Assembly: GCA_033032175.1 (NCBI GenBank) | Contig: CM065307.1 | Coordinates: forward strand, 7,440,001-7,504,000 | DNA: 64,000 bases | Source of the DNA: Saturnia japonica | Taxonomy: Eukaryota > Arthropoda > Insecta > Lepidoptera > Saturniidae | Reading direction: 5' to 3' | Program-made: the position numbers and the translations under genes | Notes under the pieces: generated by a model | Told to the model about the DNA's origin: nothing | Seen by the model: the letters and a program-made list of their open reading frames with translations, nothing else | Databases searched by the model: none | In this document: positions 20,431-32,711 of the stretch, piece after piece | Layout: every line of letters starts with the position of its first letter | Numbering within the stretch: position 1 is the first letter of the stretch

Positions 20431-20829
20431 CTCGTGGCTTCAAATTAGACGGGGAGGCGATTTCGCAAGTCTGTTTGGATGAAACCTGCAGTTGGAAATA
20501 ATCTCTCAGATGCGATTGAACTCATTTCTAAACTACTACCCGTGCACGTTAAGTTCAGACTTGCCTGGAATGCAACCCTCCGCCCGCTACCCCTGTAACT
20601 TCCCCTCAAGCTCCAGTCTTGTACTGTAGGCAACGCCATTTTTTTAAACATCTTAGTCTCGTACTGGCTTACGTCACGCAACGACGACGCCCTCCGATTT
20701 TATAATCTTATTTGATACTGTTTCGTTAATAGTTATTAAATTTACTGCTATATTTTATTGTTATTTTTTGTGTTAAGTTTATTGTTATAATTAAGGGTAA
20801 AACTTTACATAGTGGAGAGAGAAATCTCG

Positions 20830-21575
20830 TGTTAAAAGTTTTGGACTTTTTTGAAAACGAAAAACGGAACAAACAGTTGTTGAAAGTTGAAGAAGTTGAA
20901 AGCCACGTTGTTGAGGATCAAAAGTGAAGTCAAGCGCTTACGAACAGCTTCACCGACACCTGGTAGTTCTACAGCGGAGAATGAAATAAAATTGTCGATT
21001 CCAGGTAAAAAACGGAAACTAAAGAGCAATAGAATAGAATTGGAGAGTTTCGACTTATGCGCTATCATAAACATTAAGGATAGTTTTTATACTGTTCGAA
21101 ATGAAATACCCACTTTGAATAAGATATTAGCTGTGGCTAAAAGAGATCTTAATTTCCAAGGGCAAAAAATATATTTAAGAAAAGTCTTGGTAGAAAAATT
21201 AGGCTACAAATTTAAGAAATGTAAGGATGCGAGACATTTTATGGTTCAAAATCCAGACATTCGAGCTTAGCGGGCAAGGTACCTATGACTTCTTAAGGAG
21301 AACGACGACCTAGGTGCCGCAAAAAGACCAGTCATCTATATCGACGAAACCTGGATTCACTCACATTACACAGTGAGCAAATGCTGGCAAATCATAATCC
21401 CGGTCAAAGATGGGTGATTGTTCATGCAAGAGGAGAGAATGGGTTCGTGAATAGGGCTGCACTAGTATACAAATGTAAAAGTAATTTAGGAGACTACCAT
21501 CATGAAATGGATATGACAAATTTTTATAAATACTTTATATTTTATAAAAATATTTATGACTCAGTTCGCACGCTT
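20830..21575 (+). pseudogene. DDE transposase pseudogene (IS630-like family)
   Basis: A readable transposase with several lesions. 20830-20925 encodes an N-terminal helical segment (LVLKVLDFFENEKRNKQLLK) ending in a stop. 20887-21270 gives 127 residues, including PGKKRKLKSN, FYTVRNEIPTLNKILAVAKR and RKVLVEKLGYKFKKCKDARH. The frame then continues through TAG (21268-21270) and TGA to PVIYIDETWIHSHYTVSKCW, whose Asp is a catalytic-site candidate. A frameshift leads to the frame at 21381-21593 with GQRWVIVHARGENGFV and VYKCKSNLGDYHHEM. The order matches a DDE transposase family widespread in arthropods. The last catalytic acid is not visible, so the 3' end is lost. Confidence 0.7.
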
Positions 21576-21593
21576 GTAATAGCTCAAGTATAA

Positions 21594-22039
21594 TAAATAT
21601 AAGGTGGCGTTATTCTGAGTACAACACTCGCTACATTTAAAAAAATGCAGAGACGAAGTCGCGGGTGGAAACTTGTTGTGATATTTTTTGTGCACAGTAC
21701 AATCATGCGTCTGTGGCGTTACCGCCCCCCAGGTCTCAACTTATTGCGCACGGGTAGTAAACTTCAAACTAAAGAACTTTTGAGTTAATAGGTATTTGTT
21801 ACATTTGGATATTGAAAATCACTGCGCCAAAAAATTAAATGGATCTGGTTCTCTAGCTATATTAGATCTTAGTTATCTCGTAACTTCGTTTTCGTATATC
21901 GGAAAAATTCAAATATCGCCGATACATCGGTATCGCATGCATCATCGATATTGGTTTAGAAATTTAGTAAAAATGTATGAAATTTAGTACAAAACTCAAG
22001 GGATTGTTTTTGTTTGCTTGAATACGCTAATCTTTGAAA
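21594..22039. other. gene-free stretch
   Basis: No gene seen. TGCAGAGACGAAGTCGCGGG at 21644-21663 is a possible repeat end. Confidence 0.4.
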
Positions 22040-22289
22040 GTACCAGACGGATATGAAAAAATATTTTTGCTCTTTATAGACTATTTATTGTGAATGGTTA
22101 TATAACTTTACGATAAGAGTCTAAGGAGCAGAGAAGTAACCGTGAACGTCAAGCAATTTGGCAAGCTGTAGGCCATTTTACATGAAGTGAGAACAACGAT
22201 AGGCTTACACGAGTGCGTTGGCCGCGGCACGGAGACGACATTGTTGGTTGAATAAATTTAACACGAGTGAAACCGTATATCACAGGTAG
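22040..22289 (+). mobile_element. Helitron-like family G, copy 1
   Basis: Shares AAGGAGCAGAGAAGTAACCG, GAACGTCAAGCAAT, GAGAACAACGATAGGCT, GTGCGTTGGC and ACGAGTGAAACCGT with 25391-25617 and 33370-33616. The 3' hairpin ACACGAGTGAAACCGT and end GTAG-T fit a decayed CTAG-T terminus. Non-coding. Confidence 0.65.
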
Positions 22290-23359
22290 TCAAATAATAA
22301 AACTATAATTGCGATGCAATTACGAAGAAAATGTTTTTTACAAAATTTAAATTAATTCTGAACTTAAAAACCTTTCTCATTTAAAATTATACGACAGCAT
22401 AAATAAATATCTTTTTAACTGACTTTACATTACATTTGATCTTGATGTACAACTTTCAAGTTCTCATTTTGGTCACATGCCCTTTTATTTCGCGTCGTAT
22501 GGACAAAGCGTCCCTTTGCACGCTTGTTACGTTTCGAACCCGCATACACATAAGGTTCGAGTCTAGTTGGTGAGTGTGAAGTGCGATCTTTTTGCCTTGC
22601 CTTCACAGTAAATTGATAATGGGTAACACCTGGACTATATACTAATATAGCTTGATAAATATGGCGGTAATATGGCACACATCTGGAGAATTTTGGTGAC
22701 GGCAATAACCTAACAAGTAATGTGTAGCCATCCGCTGAATAAAAGAAGACTATTTATTTTATATAATTTTAAATAGCCACTGAGATCATTATGTCTTTTA
22801 GTCTGTGATTATTATGGTTCGAAGTGACTCTTAATAGATTTTGAGGATTCTTTTAAACTCCCGAAAACGTCTTCGTTTTATTTACCGTTATTTAAATAAG
22901 TTATACGTTTTAGGTATACGATAGAAAATTCTTTTGCGTTGATGTACCACTGTAAATGCAAAAAAATATTTGATTACAAATTTTATTTATTATGTTTCTG
23001 CTGCAAAGTAGCCAGAGTTAGCGCTACTATGTACCGTTATGAAGAGCGTGATTAGTGATTATCAACAACTCATCAATCAATACTCACATCTTAAGAGTGG
23101 GGGTACCTAGCGACTTATTGTTGACTGATCTCGGATAGGACTACTCAGTAGTAGAAGTGTCCTATTTGAGGTTGTTTATTGTAATTGACTAACTAACCTG
23201 TGCGTAATGATCTAACAGCTGTAATTTTAGTTAGCAAAATATTAATACATGACATCTTAGTTGAATAATTTTTCATAAGTTTTTTTATTAGAAAGTTTAA
23301 TCATACTTGTAACGAAAACATTAACATTCGTGAAAAGTGGATAACATAAGCTTTAACTT
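22290..23359. other. stretch without a supported gene
   Basis: A 91-codon minus-strand frame at 22430-22705 is rich in Arg/Lys and not recognised. Otherwise AT-rich and featureless. Confidence 0.4.
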
Positions 23360-23440
23360 TTATGGAAACATGAGGTCGCAGGTTCGAATCCCCGTTTATG
23401 ACTGACATTTGTGTGATGAGTATAATCGTTAGTTTTATGT
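23360..23440 (+). mobile_element. SINE remnant
   Basis: ATGAGGTCGCAGGTTCGAAT then CCCCG contains a polymerase III B box. It is followed by TGTGTGATGAGTATAATCGT, like a lepidopteran SINE body. No A box or cloverleaf. Confidence 0.45.
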
Positions 23441-25390
23441 AGTTAAGTTGCCATAACAAGCTTTGCTTAGTTTGGAATTAAATGGTCATGTGTGAAATTG
23501 TGTCCCCATATTTATTTATTTAGTGCTATGATAATTTTGTGTAAATGGGTTGTCCACTCGGTACGTGCAAATTCAAAGAATTTGCGAAAAAAAATGTTGG
23601 AATTTTTTTTTCAATAGATATGAAAAGCTAGATGGAAATAACAATAATTAGAATTCTACTAAATTATACGCAACATAACAAAAATATGGATATACTAAAT
23701 TTGTTTCAAGGCATGGTAATGAGGAATTGAAAATGTTAATGAAAAAGTGACACTGGTAATGGAGAATTAAATAAAATATCTATATCAAATCAAACGACGT
23801 TCTTGGTGTTTTAGATCAAAACGCAGCATCGAAAACGGGCAGTATCAGCCGTTTTCGGAAATCAGCGCACATGAAATAACCGCACACGAAAAAATAAACG
23901 CAATGTTTTTTATTAACCTATAAGGTACTTGCTTTATTTATTGGGTATTAGTTATTGTCTTTTCTATCCTAAATTACTGGAAGGCATAGGTAGGTTTTTA
24001 TTTATTTTGTTTATGAAATATTATAATCACATTTCAATTCAAAGTAAGATTGTTAATAATTTTTCCATTAAAATTGATTAGGTGTTAGGTTTGAACTGTG
24101 ATCCAAATAATTCCAAAAACAAAAACCAGAAACAAATAATTATCCGTTGAAAATACACATACGAGCCCTAGATAGACATAACATCATTATACAAAAAAAA
24201 AAAAACTCTAAAACCAATGGCCTAAGGCATTCAGCCAGCCAGTTGCACAATACATTACAATAAACAATTAGCAGTTACCTCAAAATAGTACGACTGGTAA
24301 TGAAAAAATAACCGTACCAAAGGCTAAATTCTCGTGTTTTTTTTTTGGAAAAATATTCGCAAACTTTTACCCCGTTCTCTGTTCCACTGTCCAACTAAGT
24401 GAGGATCGTTCGTGCACTTCGTGCAAAAAAAATGGTGGGAAACTCCAATAGGTAAATGTACAAGCTGATTTTGTTATTTCAAATTCAATTAATAGTAATG
24501 AGTTTTTTTGCTGATAAAATTATTGTATCACAGTGAACGTAAAGAACAATCGTGAGGAACTTCATAATTTCATAAATTACGATATCAAAACAACAGGAGA
24601 TAGAAAAGGATCAAAGTATTTTGTTATTAATGTACAATTCCCAAAATTTGTGTCCCGTGCTGGTAATAATTTTTAAGCATATTATTTTCTTTATCTTGTA
24701 GGTACTTATTAGTTAATCACATAATTTGTTTTCTGTTGCAAATATACCTCTATGCAAGTTTCCTAAAATAAAATAAAAATTTAGTATTATTGTATTACGT
24801 AAGTTGTGTTTATTTTTTGATAGACATGTGATTTGCAAGAAACGAGAGGACCACCCAAATAAATTTTTTTTTTTATGGTTTGGTGATAGATAACATTTAC
24901 AAATTATGTATACTGTAAGCAGTTACGAATTTGCATCCACATTAGGCAACATTCGGCCAGCCTGTTTGCTTACCGAGCTCGATTGCAAACTGAATTAATA
25001 ATCAACAGGATAACACCTGGCTGGACGTAATGCCTACGGTACTCACTACCCACTGCGATCATCGCGGTTAACTGTGCGTCTACGTAACTAGTAAACGTTT
25101 GAATTTAATTACGTGAAATTACTGTGGTTTATTCAGGAGCGCCAAGTCTAAATGTCTTCATATTACTTATCTTGGATGATAACGTAACTAAAGTATACTT
25201 ATGTTGATATGATTGATTTAAACAATGTTATATTTATATTTTACTGAAAGTTTTGTATTACTTTATTTATGTGGTACTACCAACGGCCTATGTATTGGTT
25301 CGCATTAATGTATAGATATATATACTCTTATTAATAAATCACGATTTTTTTTGTTTTGTTTAAACGCGTCTGGCTGATCCAGATTCGTTT
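23441..25390. other. gene-free stretch of nearly 2 kb
   Basis: AT-rich throughout, with no open frame of interest and no repeat that I can support within the window. Confidence 0.45.
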
Positions 25391-25617
25391 TCAATATTAA
25401 GGATGGTTATAAGCTATATAACTTCAAGCTACAGACCTTAAGGAGCGGAGCAGTAACAATGGACGTCAATCACTCTGGAAAGCTGTTGCCAAGTAAGGAA
25501 AGCGAGAACAACGATAGGCTACACGGCCGGGCGGGGCGCGGGCATGGGCGGGTGCATTAGCGGCGCGGTGGAGAGCTGATCGAATAACTTTAACGGGTGG
25601 AACCGTGGTGCACAGAT
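25391..25617 (+). mobile_element. Helitron-like family G, copy 2
   Basis: AAGGAGCGGAGCAGTAACAA, GACGTCAATCACTCTGGAAA and GAGAACAACGATAGGCTACA match copies 1 and 3. The hairpin region ACGGGTGGAACCGTGG is kept. The terminus CAGATAAT has lost CTAGT. Confidence 0.65.
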
Positions 25618-26096
25618 AATTACAATAAAAAATGTAATAACAGTAAAAATTAGCCTAAAACACTTAGGAATAATGTAACTTCTTATTAATGAGATTTTTT
25701 ATAAAATCGGATCAGTCAGTAGTTCTAGAGATTACATTCTACAAATACAGAAACTTTACCTCTTTGTACTAGTAAGTATATTTTGTAATTGTATTAAATA
25801 TTGTTTTAGAGCTTTAACTTAAATTTTAATGCAGCTTTAGCATTTTGAAGTTATATGTATATTATTAGTATAATAGGTAGTATGTATGTTAATTTGTTAG
25901 CTGTAGTTAAAAAATAGTAAGACCGCTTACAATTTGAATTTAGTTAAAAACCAACAACTACAGTTTATATGATGTAGGTAATTATTGGCATATTATAAGG
26001 TTTGTAACTTCCTTAACCGTTTCTTTGGTTCCTTGGTACACAGAGTTCATTTGATAAAAAAAAATCACTTCACAGTGAATACGTGTTTTCGAGTAA
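25618..26096. other. gene-free stretch
   Basis: AT-rich, nothing supported. Confidence 0.45.
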
Positions 26097-26582
26097 TCTA
26101 TACAAATAAATAAAATTGAAGTGTCTGTTTGTAATGTCAAAATAACAGAATATTTACTAAATGCATATCAAAGTATATACGGTTCATTATTATTTTTTTT
26201 TTTAATTCCATCTGTTTTTTTTCCGGTTAATCTTCAAAACGGTTAGACCGATTTTGACGGTACTTTCACTGGCAGATAGCTCATGTTATACGGAGTAACT
26301 TAGGCTAATTTTATTATAGAAAACGAATAAGGATTCCGCCCAAATAAAAATTAATTCGTCAAAACGACGATTTTGGGGCGCTTAAATGGCTTACATTGAG
26401 TAAACAATAAGACATATATCAAATTACTGTACTACATAATTGAAGATCTTATTAATATCTAAAAAAAAAAGTCGGAGAAAGCGTGTCCATCTTCTAAGGA
26501 TCACCCACCTATCTATAAAATCAACCGGGAGCGGGGTAGCACGATTCGCGCTTGTGTCCGGTTGATGGCATTCGGTAGTTAA
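26097..26582 (+). mobile_element. Helitron-like family A, 3'-truncated copy
   Basis: It starts TCTATACAAATAAATAAAAT. It shares GAAGTGTCTGTTTGTAATGT, CTTTCACTGGCAGATAGCTC and ACCGGGAGCGGGGTAGCACG with the other family A copies. It stops near TCGGTAGTTAATAA, before the hairpin. Confidence 0.65.
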
Positions 26583-27271
26583 TAATAAAAACCAAGTATT
26601 ACGCGAAATTACCAAAAATTCTATTTATTTTTAGATGTAATTAACCATACCCCACAACTCGCTGATAGCCCTAATGCGTTTGACCTACTTTAATAATTAG
26701 GTAAAACGCCTTTCAGAAAAATAAATTATACGCCAACAGGAAAATTTGCGATATAACCATTAAGATAAGTGTTGGCTATCGTAGCAATTACTTTAGTGTT
26801 CATAGGAGTTATCCGATATCGCTCTTTGCGCTGACCATTGATGGATGTCATTAGATACATTATGGTCACAGTCGGACGTTAGTGATAGTTTAAAAAAATA
26901 TATTTACTGAGATGTCTGTTTTTTTCCACTTAAAACTCAACTTCTACTAATTGGATATACAGGTAAATATTTATGACGATTATTGTACCTGCTATTGAGG
27001 TATTTGGTATAAAATATAAATATATGGGCTACCGTGCTCAGCTCGGTATTTAAAAAAAAACATCTATGTATACTTGAACTTGGAATGTTAAACATTATCT
27101 AAATACGAAATTCCGGTTTGAACTCTAAAACGGCTTGACCAAATTTTATGAAATTTTAAACAGGGAAAACTTTTTTATAGTAGCATGGCAAATTGACGGT
27201 ACTATACCTGATGGTAAGCACAGTACAATACTAACACAACGACAACCACCGAGAGATCTCATTGGCATTGG
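26583..27271. other. gene-free stretch
   Basis: AT-rich. Nothing supported. Confidence 0.4.
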
Positions 27272-27352
27272 ACCTTCATCTTCGAAGATGTACGAGGAAA
27301 CTCTTCAAAATCATTGAAGTTAGTTTTCTTTTTTGTTAAAAATTGTCTTGTT
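27272..27352 (-). repeat. family C repeat fragment
   Basis: TTGGACCTTCATCTTCGAAG and AATCATTGAAGTTAGTTTTC are the reverse complement of the start of the repeat at 39047-39270. Confidence 0.5.
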
Positions 27353-27439
27353 AATTATTATTAACCTCAACCGAATTTGATTAATTTTTTTTTAAATGGA
27401 AGGTGTATGTAATTCCATTTGATAGGCTACAATAATTAT

Positions 27440-27509
27440 CAATAATAAAATTAAGAGATTCGAATAATTACTGTGTAATAAACTCGTGTTGAGCCGCGGG
27501 TACTGCTGG
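27440..27509 (+). mobile_element. Helitron-like family H 3' end
   Basis: GAATAATTACTGTGTAATAA, GAGCCGCGGG, then CTGG-T. It corresponds to 32650-32711 and fits a CTRR-T terminus. Confidence 0.5.
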
Positions 27510-28990
27510 TAATTTGATATTCTAAACACTAAATATAAAAATAAGTAAAGACAATATATGCTTTAAGTATTTATTTAAATTGTAATAAACATAATATTTA
27601 CAAAATTATGTTATGTTGTGTCGCCGTCTGCTACTCGTGTTTCTTATAGTTTACGTTAGAATTACAAAAAAAGATGTGTCTAAGTCAACAGAGCTTTTAG
27701 GCGTTTATGATCGTGGCGCCATAGTCAGTCTTGTGTCTACGACGTTAATAGCCTGACAACGTATCCGCAGACCCTCGCATATAACAATCCCTCCACAAAA
27801 TAAGCAATTAGGATGTGTTGTGGTTTTTGTCATGCCGCTTATGTCAACACTTGTAATATGAAACTTTATGATTAGCTCATACATTTATTGTCGCTAACGA
27901 CGCGACGCGACGCGACGGTAACCGTGAATTTAGCGGTAGCTATTAAAATGCTTTTGATTTTGTTTTTGTTCTTTGTTGTAATAATTAATTACGTTTATAC
28001 ATTTCATGTAGGTGCGATATTAAATTACAGTGGTCACAAAAATTATTGCTAACTATATCAATTGTAACAAATTACATACTACTAGCAATAAATGAGAGAT
28101 AAACTAATTAAATAAATTTTGTTATTGTTAAAAAGAATTCCTAATGATTTAACTTACACTTTGACTTGTTCACTTAATATCATAGCACGAGTATTGCTAA
28201 TTAAGTGATGGTGGCATTAAATATTCTTTTAGTAAATATACAAGTTATGGCAAAGATTAAATGTTTGCAAAGGGGATAGCACCAGCCGGTACAATAAAAA
28301 TGTTGGTAAAATTCTTACTCAATGTGCGGTTATTTCATCGAAGATAGCTTAATAAAATAATGAATCTGCTTCTTATGCACTGACTCCACTGATAGAGTCG
28401 ATGGTAAATTTTAAAGCAGTTATAAGATTGCTATGAAATATAAACGATCTCAATTTACATAGTTTAATGGTAGGTAAAAAATATTATAATACTTAAGATA
28501 GTACTCGAGATGTAATGAGGTAGCAAGTCGTCTGGCGCCAGATCGTATTTCTTTGAGTAATATTATACTCCGAGACACTGCCAACGCATCAGTTATGAGT
28601 AATCCGATGCCAACTGATCGATGAATAAATCGAAACTGAAAGGAATTTACACAGAACACACCATTCATACCTAACATTTCTATGAAATAAAATATTACTT
28701 AATACCATTAAGATTTATGTTATCTATTGGAAAAATGTAATTTGAGAAATGAAGAGGGTCTTTAAAGATAACTTATAATAATGTAATTTTAGCAGCCTGC
28801 ATCGGTTTGCCTGTTTATTTGTGCAAGCATTACCTGAAAACCATTAAACCGATTAGGATGTAGTTTTCAGATAAGTATGGAGCTTAATTTGGAGTAGTTA
28901 TCGTAGTGAATATTATTTAAATATTTTTTATGCTTTATGGGTTACAAACCATGAATATGTATTGAACACCAAAATCAATGTACAAAGTTA
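27510..28990. other. gene-free stretch
   Basis: A CGACG short tandem is present at 27897-27917. A 75-codon minus-strand frame at 28450-28677 is not recognised. Confidence 0.4.
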
Positions 28991-28997
28991 ATTGGCT

Positions 28998-29093
28998 CCC
29001 TAATTATGTATTTTGCAAGATTTCGCTATTTTGGAGCTGATATTTAGTGCTTTCTGCTATCGCTTTGCTCTTGAAATACGTAATTATGGGTGT
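28998..29093. repeat. imperfect hairpin
   Basis: CCCTAATTATGTATTTTGCA pairs with TTGAAATACGTAATTATGGG across about 55 bp. Probably a tiny palindromic repeat. Confidence 0.55.
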
Positions 29094-29465
29094 TTTATTT
29101 ACATGATAATTAATAATAATGCTTCCATCTCCGAAGTCTCATAGATTATATCATTACGGATAATCTTTAATAAGTTATGATAAATGTACATTAAGGTGTC
29201 CCAAAAAAATTTTTTTTTAAATAATAAAATTTATAATTAATTATATTTTGAATACTTACAACACTCAATCATTCCAACAGCAGTAGTTAAGCTAGCTAAA
29301 GGAGGCAGGGCACAGACAGTAGCGGCGTAAAGAGGTGGCGGTCCGACCCGGATGCCCAGCACCAAGCGGTGACAACTAACTCGCACAGCTTAGTAGCCAC
29401 AAGCCCATGGTCCTTTACCTTAGAACATTATCTGGGTAGTTCATCGTATCAAAACGTTCATCAGA
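29094..29465. other. stretch without a gene
   Basis: 29285-29425 is less AT-rich (AGGTGGCGGTCCGACCCGGA) but has no open frame I recognise. Confidence 0.4.
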
Positions 29466-29557
29466 TTATTAATTATTATTAATATATTATATATTATTAA
29501 TATATGTATAATTATTATAATATATTATTAATTTTATTATTAATTATTATTAAATAT
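29466..29557. repeat. TTA/ATT simple-sequence tract
   Basis: Almost pure A/T with TTATTA and ATATTA units. Confidence 0.8.
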
Positions 29558-29564
29558 AGTAATT

Positions 29565-29850
29565 ACTAATGCGGCATTTCGATAGCTCTTATAGTTTGGA
29601 GGGCTCTTAGGGTTCCACATCAGGTACTCCAGACCTTCGATTTTTATGTGTCATTAGAAAACGCTCATCAAATTATTAAATATTTTTACTAATGCGGCAT
29701 TTCTATAGCTCTCATAGTTTTGAGCGCTCTTAGAGTTCCACATCCGGTACTCCAGACCTTCGAATTTTATGTGCTATCAGGAAAATCTCTTCAGATAATT
29801 AAATAATTTTAACTAAGGCGATATTTCGATATCTCTTGGATTTCACATCA
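29565..29850. repeat. 123-bp tandem repeat, about 2.3 copies
   Basis: Units start at 29565, 29688 and 29812 (ACTAATGCGGCATTTCGATA / ACTAATGCGGCATTTCTATA / ACTAAGGCGATATTTCGATA). Each has TCTTAG-GTTCCACATC and CTCCAGACCTTCGA. The third unit is truncated and most diverged. Confidence 0.85.
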
Positions 29851-30399
29851 GAGTCAGATCTTTGAAAATTCAAGTTCTGATAGTTTTCCATTTATGTGAG
29901 TGGTAAATTCTATCCCTGTCCTAAATTACAGCTCTCTAGTTATTGGAGAAGTACTACTTCTATTTTGATTATCATGAGTCAATCAGTGTTGAATTTTGGT
30001 AACTTTGCACCCCTATTACTTCTAAATAAATGAAACTGTAAAATTAAAAAAAATTTAAATTGTTGAGTTCCATAATTACTTTTGGTAAACAAGACTTTTA
30101 GTCTTCTACAACAGACAGAAATGAAAATACGCCGAAATACTTTCAGTAAAGATGGACTTGGCGGGGGCACTGCTGTACCTATTTTACGCAAATAATCAGA
30201 TTTTGTATAGAGGCAAAAGCTTTTCTTTCCGAGAAGTCTAATAAAGTACTTCGCAGCTTCTGAAATCCAAAATGATCCCAAAGCGACTTAACAATAATTC
30301 CATATGTAATTTTGTCCATTGAAAAGGATAACAAAGTAAATTTTAATAATGTGATCGATTATTTTAGCCAAATAAAGTCAGGTAAGCACATTTAATATT
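29851..30399. other. gene-free stretch
   Basis: A 100-codon minus-strand frame at 29979-30281 is not recognised and lies in low-complexity sequence. Confidence 0.4.
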
Positions 30400-30715
30400 T
30401 GTTGTTTTATTTGGGGTGCTCAATAGAAGACCGCCCAGGTGCCAACCCATGCTACGCCGCCACTGGGCACAGATGTAATCTTTGGAATTTTCTGTCCAAT
30501 TGGGGTAGCCCAACTGATGAAATATCTTCACCCTACACAAGATCGCAGCCAAATAACCTTGTGTTGTGTTCCTGCGGTGAGTAGGGTTTCGGGAATGTAG
30601 GTTTAAAGTCGGCAATAGTTGATACCTTGGTGTTACAAGCGTTCATAGCCTATGGTAACCGCTTACCACCAAGTAGATCCGTAAGCTTGTTTATCACTCT
30701 AGTTGTATAAAAAAA
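30400..30715 (+). repeat. LINE tail, copy 1
   Basis: GTTCCTGCGGTGAGTAGGGT, GCGTTCATAGCCTATGGTAA, CCGCTTACCACCAAGTAGAT and GTAAGCTTGTTTATCACTCT end in TTGTATAAAAAAAG. 45600-45785 is the same unit. This is the 3' region of a non-LTR retrotransposon, clade unresolved. Confidence 0.55.
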
Positions 30716-32149
30716 GTTAATCTAGAACAAAATGCGGGTTAATAAAATATGTTTCATCAATAAATCTATAATGCCCAATTTTATATTTTATGTTAGCTGT
30801 TTACCTAAAATTATGCTAACAACATATAGCATAACTTTTGAAAGAGGTTTTCATTAAATTAGAAAATTGTATGCGATATGCGGTAGCATAGCCTTCGTTA
30901 CTGCTGCTCATTGTTGTATTTATTAAGTATTTATTTAATTGAAATTCCATTTCACAACATAATATAAAACACAACTAGAGCTAACACCATATTTTTCTTT
31001 AAAATTTTAATTGTTATAAATACAATGTGCGCGTTAATCGGTGTGATGTCTGGTTTGTGAAACAATAATTTTTTTTTTAAAAAAAAAAAAACTTCTTTTG
31101 TAATTGTAATATGATGTTCATAATTTAGGCGTATTTACAAAATAAATTGATTTTGTTATTTTCTGTTCAAGTTTGTAATAACAAATTCACAAATATTAAA
31201 ATAAAGGATGCGGCGTTTGTAAATAGTTCAATTTATAGCGTGGTTGGCAGAACTCTGATTGTAACTGTATATTAATGGGCTGAAGGGAGCTCAGCCCACT
31301 TCATTAGGCGTACAAACAAGCGAAGAAGGGGCCCGAAAGAGGGCCCGAGGTCCTTTATCTCGTCACCCTCTTAACCCCCGTCGACCCTAAGTGAAGCGAG
31401 AGTTTATTAAAAATATTGTTATTTCTTTGGAGATTGGCCTGTATTGTGTAGCCACGAGGAAGGAGACGTGAGAATGGTTAGACGACAAATTGCGTATTAA
31501 GGTAGTTGACGGTTCCTTTTATGTACCTAACTTGAATTACATAAAAAATAATAATTAACTTACTTGTATTATGATACTTAATACGGGTTGCAACAATAAT
31601 ATATTTCATAATACTTACTTATGTATGCCAATTCCGATTATTCCGATAATGATTATTTTTTATTTTGTACTATGAAGCATTTTGTAGTCCTTTTAATAAC
31701 AAGTTATTTTTGTATTGTTCTCGGAACGAATATAATAATTTCTCATAATCTATGACCTTGTAAACTGAGCTATAACTTTATATTTGTAAGTGTACTCACA
31801 TATGTACGTAGCTATAAAAAAACGAAACGTTCGTTTACTAACAATTGACGAAACTCTCCACTATAAAGTAGCCAAATATAAAACCATGTGGCACCAATTT
31901 TTCTTTGGAGTCTTAAGTGATATCTTATAAAGAATGTTTGTACCAAGAAAAAAAAGGAAAAGGAAATTTGCCTTTGTTACAGACTTTCTAATAGGATTAA
32001 AAAAAAAATAATTTTCAAATGATAATGTTTTCTTATTTAAGATGGATAACACGTAACTCAATGAAGTTTTGTTTTTTTTGGAATAAAATTATACTTAACA
32101 AGTGCAATTATGAACGTACATTCTTAATTACTTATTAACCAACTACATT
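30716..32149. other. gene-free stretch with a hairpin
   Basis: 31277-31297 forms a 7-bp stem (GGGCTGA/TCAGCCC) with a 7-nt loop in a locally GC-rich block (31270-31400). No terminator or gene context was found. Confidence 0.4.
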
Positions 32150-32711
32150 TGAGAGAGTTCATAGTATATTAAAATTTGAAAATTTCCCTCGATTGCCATG
32201 AGATCCCTAATCCGATCCTAACTTGGTCACAATTGGACTACCTCAAGATCCTTTCAATAAGTCTAAACTTGACGAAGAAATCAGTGAAAATACTTAAAAT
32301 TTAAAATTTAAAATTTCATTAATTCTTAACCTATTTTTATGAAATTTTATACACGGGAAGTCCAACTATTTACATAATTAATGGGATATAAGAATTGTCA
32401 ATATTACTTCTATAATAAAAAAAAAAGTTTAAATTTCATCAATTCTCAACAGATTCTGATCAAATTTTGTAGACGGGAAACATACATCATACTATAATTG
32501 AGAGGCTAAAAGAATTGTTAATAATGCATTAGAAATTGTACATTACAGTAATAGTTTTCAACCGATTTTGATAAAAATTGTACACGGGAAATACATGCCA
32601 CTCCTCAATTGATACGGCATACGATTTGTCAACAATATGAGTAAAAATAAAGGGATTTAAATAATTATTGCGTAGTAACAAACGCGTGCGGAGCCGCGGG
32701 CACACCGCTAG
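32150..32711 (+). mobile_element. Helitron-like family H with three internal tandem units
   Basis: It ends GTGCGGAGCCGCGGGCACAC, CG, CTAG-T. The hairpin GCGG-AG-CCGC lies 11 nt before CTAG at 32708-32711. Inside are three related units starting near 32318, 32436 and 32535, each with TTCATTAATTCTTAACC-like, TGA-AAATTTT-TA-ACGGGAA and AATTG-TAAGAATTGTCAAT blocks. The 5' end is unclear. Non-coding. Confidence 0.6.

Noticed and set aside
22430..22705. 91-codon basic ORF on the minus strand
   Set aside because: Arg/Lys-rich composition is suggestive, but no domain, start context or repeat could be supported.
29565..29850. CRISPR-like array
   Set aside because: The units are contiguous tandem repeats of about 123 bp with no short repeats separated by unique spacers, and the genome is animal.
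31277..31297. Hairpin as a transcription terminator
   Set aside because: It lies in an animal genome with no gene nearby. The stem is short and has no functional context.
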